From an uncultured Slackia sp. (GTDB lineage: Bacteria > Actinomycetota > Coriobacteriia > Coriobacteriales > Eggerthellaceae), in assembly GCA_934646845.1 (NCBI GenBank), contig CAKUEV010000023.1:1-15343 (forward strand): a stretch of DNA of 15,343 nt. The letters run 5' to 3'. How positions within the stretch are numbered: the stretch's first letter is position 1; every line of letters starts with the position of its first letter. A program made the translations under genes and the position numbers. The notes below the pieces were generated by a model. It saw only the letters and a list, made by a program, of their open reading frames with translations. It was not told where the DNA came from and ran no database searches. This document shows positions 7,741-12,549 of this stretch, piece after piece.

Positions 7741-8799
7741 CTAGTCGACGTCGATCTTGCAGACCCAGCCGTGCTTGTCTTCCAGGGCACCATCCTGAAT
7801 GCCCGTGAGGGTCTCGCGAAGCTTCTTCATCACGGGACCAATCTCGTCTTTGCCATTCGGGAAGGTAATTTCCTCATTGGCGCCATAGACCTTGTTGTCG
7901 ATTTGGCCGACGGGAGAAATAACGGCAGCGGTTCCACACAGGCCGCATTCAACGAACGCGCCCGAAGCGACTTCGGCCCACTCGACAAAGCGCTCTTCGA
8001 CGTTCATGCCGAGGTCTTCAGCGACCTGCACGAGCGAGCGGCGCGTGATGGAAGGCAGAATCGAATCGGTGTGCGACTTCGGCACAACGAGCGTGCCGTC
8101 GGCCTTGACGAACAACACATTCGCTCCGCCGGTTTCCTCAACGTAGGTACGCGTCTCGGAATCGAGGTACAGGTTCTCGGCGTAGCCCTGACGGTGTGCC
8201 TCCATGATGGGACGCAACGACATGGCATAGTTCAGGCCAGCCTTGATGTTGCCGGTGCCGTGCGGTGCTGCGCGGTCGTATTCGGAAATGCGAATGGTGA
8301 TGGGCTTCAGGCCGCCCTTGAAGTAAGGACCAACGGGGGTTACCAAGATGCGGAACTGATATTCCGGTGCGGGAGCAACGCCAATAACCTCGCCAGAGCC
8401 AATCATGAACGGGCGAACATACAGCGTGGCGCCCGAGCCAAACGGCGGAACCCATGCGGCATTCGCCTTTACAACCTGCTTCACGGCTTCAATGAAGCGC
8501 TCTTGCGGGAAGCCAGGCATCTCGAGGCGCTGGGCGGAGTTATACATGCGCTCAGCGTTCATATCGGGGCGGAAGCATACGATGGAGCCATCTTCGGTGG
8601 TGTATGCCTTGAGGCCTTCGAAAACCTCCTGGCAGTAGTGGAAAATGCCAGCGCATTCGGAAAGGTGAATTTCGTGATCGGCGGTAAGGCCGCCCTCGTC
8701 CCATTCGCCATCTTTCCAATTGGCGACATAGCTATAGTCGGTTTTGCGGTAGCCGAAATCGAGGCTGCCCCAGTCAAGGTCTTTCTTCTCGACTGTCAT
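7741..8799 (-). CDS. ilvE: branched-chain amino-acid aminotransferase (type II, fold-IV PLP)
   Basis: A 352-residue fold-type IV PLP enzyme that interconverts Leu/Ile/Val and their 2-oxo acids with 2-oxoglutarate/glutamate, the last step of branched-chain synthesis. Sequence hallmarks are HYCQEVFEGLKAY (54-66), FRPDMNAERM (76-85), YVRPFMIG (127-134), the PLP lysine Lys186 in GTGNIKAGLNYA, YVEETGGANVLFV (219-231) and SHTDSILPSITRRS (242-255). This is the long, eukaryote-like subgroup. A Cys285-x-x-Cys288 pair sits in ECGLCGTAA, near where mammalian enzymes carry a redox CxxC. An in-frame TTG at 8826 would add nine residues, but that stretch encodes the ribosome site GAAGGAG (8805-8811), so ATG at 8799 is the start. 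Monocistronic, with its own terminator. Confidence 0.95.
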   Translation of the reverse strand: MTVEKKDLDWGSLDFGYRKTDYSYVANWKDGEWDEGGLTADHEIHLSECAGIFHYCQEVFEGLKAYTTEDGSIVCFRPDMNAERMYNSAQRLEMPGFPQERFIEAVKQVVKANAAWVPPFGSGATLYVRPFMIGSGEVIGVAPAPEYQFRILVTPVGPYFKGGLKPITIRISEYDRAAPHGTGNIKAGLNYAMSLRPIMEAHRQGYAENLYLDSETRTYVEETGGANVLFVKADGTLVVPKSHTDSILPSITRRSLVQVAEDLGMNVEERFVEWAEVASGAFVECGLCGTAAVISPVGQIDNKVYGANEEITFPNGKDEIGPVMKKLRETLTGIQDGALEDKHGWVCKIDVD

Positions 8800-8804
8800 G
8801 GTTG

Positions 8805-8811
8805 CTCCTTC
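8805..8811 (-). promoter_or_regulatory. ribosome binding site that fixes the ilvE start
   Basis: GAAGGAG on the minus strand, 5 nt before ATG at 8799. It makes the upstream TTG (8826) an unlikely start. Confidence 0.85.
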
Positions 8812-8900
8812 AACACGTACGTTCAATATGCCACTACTTTACACCTGTGCACTGTCGCATGCTAAAGTCTTTTGGCTATTGGCGGCTCAATCCATGTAAT

Positions 8901-8917
8901 TGTTAAACGAATTAACA
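8901..8917. promoter_or_regulatory. TGTTAA-N5-TTAACA inverted repeat (putative operator)
   Basis: A perfect 6-5-6 inverted repeat about 100 bp upstream of ilvE and about 100 bp upstream of the RNA promoter. Its half-site resembles the GGTTAAC pair inside that promoter, so one regulator may bind all three. The rest of 8818-9003 shows no gene and no clear ilvE promoter. Confidence 0.4.
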
Positions 8918-9003
8918 CGGCCGAAACAATCGTGTATGAAATGTGAGCTGAGGGGCGTTTTGGCAGAATTATTTACCATGGGAAACTTTCTTTCGAAAAA
9001 GTG

Positions 9004-9032
9004 TTGACACGGGTTAACTTAGCCTGTATAAA
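9004..9032 (+). promoter_or_regulatory. strong sigma-70-type promoter of the putative small RNA
   Basis: TTGACA (9004-9009), a 17-bp spacer, and TATAAA (9027-9032): consensus -35, one mismatch in the -10, and ideal spacing. Predicted transcription start is near 9039-9040. No start codon with a ribosome site follows, so a non-coding transcript is expected. Confidence 0.88.
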
Positions 9033-9048
9033 CTTACCCGTGGTTAAC
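9012..9048. promoter_or_regulatory. paired GGTTAAC sites overlapping the promoter
   Basis: GGTTAAC occurs at 9012-9018, within the -35/-10 spacer, and at 9042-9048, just after the predicted start. They are exactly 30 bp apart, about three helical turns. Placement in the spacer and at +1 is typical of repressor operators. The regulator is unknown. Confidence 0.45.
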
Positions 9049-9065
9049 ATCCACCTTGAAAGCGA

Positions 9066-9108
9066 CCGAGACGCTGAGCGGGCACCCCCTTTCCGCTCAG
9101 CACATCGG
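9066..9108 (+). other. C-loop stem-loop 1 of the small RNA
   Basis: CCGA/TCGG (9066-9069, 9105-9108), a 3x3 internal loop, then a 9-bp perfect stem GCTGAGCGG (9073-9081) / CCGCTCAGC (9093-9101). The 11-nt loop contains CACCCCCTT at 9083-9091. Confidence 0.8.
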
Positions 9109-9161
9109 ACTCGAAGAAGCCTTCTCTTCCTTCGCTTCTTCAACGATTCGCTAACTCGAGA

Positions 9162-9210
9162 GGCGGGCGGCGCCACGCGCCCCACCCCCTTGGCGCATTG
9201 CCGCCCCGCC
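9162..9210 (+). other. C-loop stem-loop 2 of the small RNA
   Basis: GGCGGG (9162-9167) pairs with CCCGCC (9205-9210). CGGC (9168-9171) pairs with GCCG (9200-9203) past a bulged C. After an internal loop, GCGCC (9177-9181) pairs with GGCGC (9192-9196). The 10-nt loop CCACCCCCTT holds the nonamer at 9183-9191. Confidence 0.8.
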
Positions 9211-9248
9211 CATTCCCCGGATGTTATCCCGAGCTTGTTTATCCGTAA

Positions 9249-9291
9249 GGCGAATGGCCTCTGCTCCACCCCCTTGGCATGCCATCTCGCC
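9249..9291 (+). other. C-loop stem-loop 3 of the small RNA
   Basis: GGCG/CGCC (9249-9252, 9288-9291), ATGGC/GCCAT (9254-9258, 9281-9285) and TGCT/GGCA (9262-9265, 9276-9279, last pair U-G) stack with small internal loops. The 10-nt loop CCACCCCCTT holds the nonamer at 9267-9275, identical to stem-loop 2 although the outer stems differ. Confidence 0.78.
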
Positions 9292-9322
9292 ACTCTCCTT
9301 AGGGCAATAAGGAGCACTGACA

Positions 9323-9352
9323 AGAAACGCCGCTCGATTGAGCGGCGTTTCT
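9323..9352. terminator. terminator of the small RNA, possibly bidirectional
   Basis: A perfect 13-bp stem from AGAAACGCCGCTC to GAGCGGCGTTTCT with loop GATT. The A-rich and T-rich ends give a modest U-tract in either direction. It may therefore also stop read-through from the convergent DUF364 gene, whose stop is 161 bp away. Confidence 0.88.
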
Positions 9353-9393
9353 GCGCTAAGAACCTGCGCTGTGATCGGGCCGTATTGGCACGC

Positions 9394-9487
9394 TTCATCA
9401 GCCGGTCGCGTTAGGGCTTTCTGCTTCGGCTACGATGAAAGGCCTCCGTTCCGACCTTCGTGCTCGAGCCTTTACCGTGCAGGAGGC
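9394..9487 (-). other. two inverted repeats in the 3' region of the DUF364 gene
   Basis: TTCATCAGCCG (9394-9404) pairs with CGGCT-AC-GATGAA (9427-9439), 11 bp with a 2-nt bulge. GCCTCC (9442-9447) pairs with GGAGGC (9482-9487). On the minus strand the second is followed by CTTTC, a weak U-tract, so it may be the proper terminator of the DUF364 gene. I see no tRNA fold here. Confidence 0.4.
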
Positions 9488-9513
9488 TCTATGTCTTCTA
9501 CCATGCCGGGAAT

Positions 9514-10269
9514 CTAGGCCTCAATCATAAATTTCTTAATTCCCGCGCGCCATTGTGCTTTACTGCCGCCTTTGACGGCCGCTCGAGCCGCTTTAGCGTC
9601 TACGACGACGCTTCCGGCCAAACCGTTCACGCCCCGCTCGAAGAAGGCCTGTGCAGGCACGACGCTCGGGCCCAGAACGTACAGCTTCGATTCGTGCGAG
9701 AGCTCCAGCAGGCGCGGCATCGTCTTGTTGGTGAGCGTTGTTCCCGTCACGAACACATAATCTTGCGCGGGCAAGATGTATTCGCATGCGGGGTCGGGCG
9801 TGTCGGCGGGCGATGCGCAATTGCGCTCAAGCACCGTTACCTGAGCGACTTTGCGCATTTCATCGACGTTTGGAAAATGGCCTACGACGGCAACTTTGCG
9901 GCCCGTATAGCGACCTTTCAGGCGATGGAAGGGGTTGCTCGCATCGCCGCTTTCCGCAACGCCCTCGTCGATCGCGCCACCGAGGGACTCAATATTGTCA
10001 GGGGTCGCATAATAGGCATTAATTGCCGCGACCCCGAGGCTCGCTTCGAGCCAGTTCCACGATTTGGCCAACGCCGCAAGTGTTTTCAGGTCGACGTCGA
10101 CGGGGCTTTGCTTGAATCGATCCTTGCCGCCTCCGCGCACCGTTTTGGCGAGGCCCATGCCGCAATCGGCCACGATGTAAGTCCAATGCGCGCCAAGGCA
10201 GTAATCGTGCACAGTAATGCCCGAAGGTATGGCGTCAATCAATTCATCGTAAAGGGACCAAGCGGTCAT
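9514..10269 (-). CDS. DUF4213/DUF364 domain protein (putative heavy-metal chelation family)
   Basis: A 251-residue soluble protein with no signal peptide or membrane segment. Residues about 5-90 fit the DUF4213 N-terminal domain (YDELIDAI, then GAHWTYIVAD and GMGLAKTV). Residues about 120-245 fit DUF364 (VAVVGHFPNVDEM, VTVLERN, DTPDPACEYILPAQDYVFVTGTTLTNK split around Asp-Tyr, and VLGPSVVPAQAFFERGVNGLAG). The family has a Rossmann-like lobe and is annotated as a putative heavy-metal chelation domain. It is common in anaerobes and its reaction is unproven. The ATG at 10267-10269 has TAGGAG 5 nt upstream. The upstream reductase gene is on the same strand but separated by 406 bp and a terminator, so this is probably its own transcription unit. 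Confidence 0.85.
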   Translation of the reverse strand: MTAWSLYDELIDAIPSGITVHDYCLGAHWTYIVADCGMGLAKTVRGGGKDRFKQSPVDVDLKTLAALAKSWNWLEASLGVAAINAYYATPDNIESLGGAIDEGVAESGDASNPFHRLKGRYTGRKVAVVGHFPNVDEMRKVAQVTVLERNCASPADTPDPACEYILPAQDYVFVTGTTLTNKTMPRLLELSHESKLYVLGPSVVPAQAFFERGVNGLAGSVVVDAKAARAAVKGGSKAQWRAGIKKFMIEA

Positions 10270-10353
10270 GGGGACTCCTATCTTCGTAAGTTTCTTCGTA
10301 TGGTGCGTTCCTTTGGGGCGAGCGAGGGCTCATGTGGGGTTCTTGTCGAAAAG

Positions 10354-10501
10354 AATGCTCGAATGTGGCATTTTTCAACCGCGCTGTTTTCCCCTGGAAG
10401 GTGTTCAAGAATCTGACCTGGGCTTTTCGTTGGGTTTCTTTCCCTCGTTATTCGAATAGTGAAACTATAGCGAAACGAATGCCACATTCGAGGGCATTTT
10501 T
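10354..10501. repeat. inverted doublet of small hairpin repeats
   Basis: The 15 bp CTCGAATGTGGCATT (10358-10372) recur inverted at 10478-10492. Each copy is itself a hairpin: AATGC/GCATT with a 9-nt loop (10354-10372), and AATGCC/GGCATT with a 9-nt loop (10478-10498). Both run into TTT on the plus strand. Between them ATAGT-GAA-ACTAT (10456-10468) is a further small palindrome. The arrangement is like a REP/BIME doublet. It lies in the 406-bp spacer upstream of the DUF364 gene. The stretch 10270-10350 shows only that gene's ribosome site. Confidence 0.6.
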
Positions 10502-10537
10502 GAACAAAACCCAGAACCGCATTCGGCGCCGAAACGA

Positions 10538-10567
10538 ATCATGGCCGCCCCGAAGGGCGGCCATGAT
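10538..10567 (-). terminator. probable terminator of the FAD reductase gene
   Basis: A 13-bp perfect stem (10538-10550 with 10555-10567) closed by UUCG on the minus strand. The trailing TCGTTTC is a weak U-tract. It lies about 110 bp past the stop codon. Confidence 0.65.
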
Positions 10568-10605
10568 GGGAGGCTAGGTTACTGGATTGCTTCTTCGCAG
10601 CGTTT

Positions 10606-10666
10606 GGGCCCGGAACTACCACTTTATGCGCCGCAAAAAGTGGTAGTTCTTCAAATAAGCGGGCCC
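10606..10666. repeat. long hairpin directly after the FAD reductase stop
   Basis: AACTACCACTTT (10614-10625) pairs perfectly with AAAGTGGTAGTT (10637-10648) across an 11-nt loop, extended by G-C and G-U pairs. GGGCCC at 10606-10611 and at 10661-10666 can close an outer stem. It starts 9 bp after the reductase stop and lacks a U-tract on either strand, so it may be an mRNA-end stabiliser, a protein-binding palindrome or a dispersed repeat. Confidence 0.6.
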
Positions 10667-10675
10667 TCAAGGATG

Positions 10676-12271
10676 CTAGAGCAGGTTCTTGACGATGTGC
10701 TTTGCCGCGGTACGGCCGCAGAACAGCGCGTTCGCCTGGCAGGTGCCGTTGCCGTACTCCTCGCCGTCCCAACCGCTCGTGCAAACGCCAGCGGCGTAGA
10801 GGCCAGCGATGGGCTTGTAGCGATCGTCAACGACTTGGGCGTTGGTGTTGATGCGAATGCCGCCTGAGGTGTTGAGCATGCCCGAGGAAATGCGGAAGGC
10901 ATAGAACGGAGCGGTCGCGATAGGCCACATGTTTTCGGCCTCTTTGCCCCATTCGGCATCGGTGCCCGTGTTGTACTTCTCGATTTCATCGGCCAGGTTG
11001 TCGGCGTCGACGCCGATTTCCTTGGCGAGGTCGGCGATGGTGTCGGCCTTGAAGCACTCGTCGTTGCCGGAAACAGCCTTGTCGACTTCGTCCTGCAGGC
11101 CATCGATGGCATTGCCAACCAGCTTGTCAGCGAAGCCGGAATAATGACGCTGGCAGCCGCCTTCTGCATATTTCTGAATGCCGTCGGCATCGACGATCGA
11201 CCAAACGCTACCCTGGGTTTCAACGACTTTGCCAGAAACGGCAGTCGAAGAGATGTTCTCGTTCATGAAGCGCAGGCCATCCTGGTTCACCCAGAAATTG
11301 CTCGGCTGCATAGCGACGCATACGCCAAGGGCGCTGTCGTAGCTGAAGTCCTTCACGTTATTGAACAGGGAGTCGACAGTGAGGTGATTCGCGCGACCGT
11401 GAGCGGTCTGCTCGGCCATCAGATGGCCGTCGCCGTCTTGGCCTTGGCCCCAGCCAATCGTCTTATCGAGGTCTTGGCTCGTGTAGCCGGCGAGCAGGGT
11501 TTTGTTCGTGGACATGCCGCCCGTTGCGAGCACGACGGCCTTGGCCTTGTAGTCGACGTATTTGCCGTCCTTCGTTTTGGCGCGCACGCCCTCGACCGTG
11601 TATTCGTCGGAAAGCAGCAGCTGCGTCGCCGGGGTTTCGGTAAGAACCTCGAGGCCGTCTTCCTTTTCGGCAGCGGCAGCGAGCTTCTCGATGGCGATTT
11701 TGCCATTGCCGCCCTCGTAGAACGCGGGAGCCTCGCCCTGCTTCGTCCAGCCGACACCGTGGGTGTCGAACAGCCAGCCGAAGTTTTCCTTCGCATCGCG
11801 GAACATGCTGTAAAGAAGCATGGGGTCGCTCACGCCATAGCTATCGGCCTGTGCGCCAGCCGCTGCGGCACGGGCTTCTTCTTCGGTGTATTCAAACGGG
11901 CGAGCGCCTGCCGGGCATTCGGCCATATTGGTAGAGCCGCCGAGCGAATTGTTCTTCTCGAGCAGCACGACGCTTTTCGCGCCTTCCTCAATTGCAGTGA
12001 GCGCAGCAGAAAAGCCGCCCATGCCGGATCCGACAACGACGATGTCGACTTCTTTGGTCTCGTCGGCCTTCTTGGTGTCGGCCGTAATCTCAAAAGAAGC
12101 GGACCCGAGGTCGCGGGTTTCGCCGGCTGCAGCAGTTCCCGTGCTTTCGGCGGCCTTCGTTTCGCCCGAAGGCGAGCAGCCTGCCAGGCCCGCGAAAGCA
12201 GCGCCGGCGGCAACAACCGCGCCTGCGCCGAGGAACGAACGACGCGACATTCCCTTGGTTTCGATACCCAT
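10676..12271 (-). CDS. Tat-exported FAD-dependent oxidoreductase lipoprotein (fumarate-reductase flavoprotein family)
   Basis: A 531-residue flavoprotein. The N-terminus carries a twin-arginine motif SRRSFLGAG (Arg10-Arg11), a hydrophobic core and a lipobox LAGC with Cys32: a Tat-dependent lipoprotein outside the membrane. After a low-complexity linker (33-70), VDIVVVGSGMGGFSAALTAI with acidic Glu105 binds FAD, and GLYAAGV (490-496) closes the FAD site. RFMNE (334-338) resembles the fumarate reductase Arg402 region. The histidine equivalent to Shewanella Fcc3 His504 looks replaced by Asn467 (LNTSGG), and the Arg545 region reads NGTCQANA, so the substrate is probably not fumarate. No heme motif is present, so an outside electron donor is needed. 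ATG at 12271 has GGGAGGA upstream. Divergent from a membrane LuxR regulator. Confidence 0.9.
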   Translation of the reverse strand: MGIETKGMSRRSFLGAGAVVAAGAAFAGLAGCSPSGETKAAESTGTAAAGETRDLGSASFEITADTKKADETKEVDIVVVGSGMGGFSAALTAIEEGAKSVVLLEKNNSLGGSTNMAECPAGARPFEYTEEEARAAAAGAQADSYGVSDPMLLYSMFRDAKENFGWLFDTHGVGWTKQGEAPAFYEGGNGKIAIEKLAAAAEKEDGLEVLTETPATQLLLSDEYTVEGVRAKTKDGKYVDYKAKAVVLATGGMSTNKTLLAGYTSQDLDKTIGWGQGQDGDGHLMAEQTAHGRANHLTVDSLFNNVKDFSYDSALGVCVAMQPSNFWVNQDGLRFMNENISSTAVSGKVVETQGSVWSIVDADGIQKYAEGGCQRHYSGFADKLVGNAIDGLQDEVDKAVSGNDECFKADTIADLAKEIGVDADNLADEIEKYNTGTDAEWGKEAENMWPIATAPFYAFRISSGMLNTSGGIRINTNAQVVDDRYKPIAGLYAAGVCTSGWDGEEYGNGTCQANALFCGRTAAKHIVKNLL

Positions 12272-12358
12272 GATGCATCCTCCCTGATGACATGTTTGAC
12301 AGGCCCCTCGCCTGTCGTCTGGCATGCATCTTGGCATCTTCGAAGAGGAATTCCATCG

Positions 12359-12428
12359 ATGGGAATTGTCCATTTCTCATGGGAATTGGAGCATTTCGTA
12401 TCATCAATTACTGTTGATTTTATCATCA
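12359..12428. promoter_or_regulatory. paired direct repeats in the divergent reductase/luxR promoter region
   Basis: ATGGGAATTG occurs at 12359-12368 and 12379-12388, exactly 20 bp apart. TATCATCA occurs at 12399-12406 and 12421-12428, 22 bp apart. Between the latter, ATCAA-N6-TTGAT (12403-12418) is an inverted repeat. Spacing near two helical turns on one DNA face suggests binding sites for a dimeric regulator, possibly the LuxR product. A small hairpin GACAGG/CCTGTC (12298-12316) lies in the reductase leader. No confident -35/-10 was found. Confidence 0.45.
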
Positions 12429-12537
12429 GAATACATAAAAGGCCTGGTAGAAGCCATGGATGATTACATAGCGCAGCAACGTGGGAAAAACGCGCGCTTT
12501 GTCGTGATAAAGTACCGATTACGAAAAGCCGACGCTT

Positions 12538-12544
12538 GGGAGGG
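12538..12544 (+). promoter_or_regulatory. ribosome binding site that supports the TTG start of the LuxR gene
   Basis: GGGAGGG lies 5 nt before TTG at 12550. I found no in-frame ATG with a comparable site before the first membrane segment. Confidence 0.7.
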
Positions 12545-12549
12545 CGGCC

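Larger units (their letters stand above)
9040..9356 (+). ncRNA. putative ~315-nt structured small RNA with three identical C-rich loops
   Basis: A near-consensus promoter and a perfect terminator bound a stretch with no plausible protein. The predicted transcript folds locally. It has a 5' GTGG/CCAC hairpin (9040-9054), three stem-loops each showing CACCCCCTT in the loop (9066-9108, 9162-9210, 9249-9291), and an 8-bp hairpin GAAGAAGC/GCTTCTTC with a pyrimidine-only 13-nt loop (9113-9141). It also has a small GGAT/ATCC hairpin (9219-9229), a CTCCTT/AAGGAG hairpin (9295-9314) and the terminator. The loop nonamer complements AAGGGGGTG, close to a strong Shine-Dalgarno sequence, so a trans-acting translation regulator or a sponge for a C-binding protein is plausible. 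I saw no RNase P, tmRNA, SRP or 6S signature. The actinobacterial 6C RNA has C-rich loops too but is much shorter. The name and function are unassigned. Confidence 0.75.

Noticed and set aside
9040..9356. RNase P RNA, tmRNA, SRP RNA or 6S RNA as identity of the structured transcript
   Set aside because: None of the conserved cores I know (for example RNase P GAGGAAAGTCC-like, SRP GGAAGCAGC-like, or a tmRNA tRNA-like CCA end) is present.
9001..9414. 137-codon plus-strand frame over the small-RNA region
   Set aside because: It would start upstream of the promoter -35, has no ribosome site, and its Arg/Ser/Pro-rich translation resembles no protein. The region is better explained by RNA structure.
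9394..9487. tRNA or selenocysteine tRNA in the gap between the small RNA and the DUF364 gene
   Set aside because: The inverted repeats do not give an acceptor/T-arm arrangement and there is no GGTTCGA-type T loop on either strand.
9460..10416. 318-codon plus-strand frame antisense to the DUF364 gene
   Set aside because: No recognisable domain. The opposite strand has a full-length family match and a proper ribosome site.
12272..12373. N-terminal extension of the FAD reductase containing a CxxCH heme-like motif
   Set aside because: The extension would translate the GGGAGGA ribosome site and push the Tat signal 34 residues inward. The CxxCH is a chance product of non-coding leader.
11144..12463. 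439-codon plus-strand frame antisense to the FAD reductase
   Set aside because: Shadow frame; the minus strand carries clear Tat, lipobox and FAD motifs.
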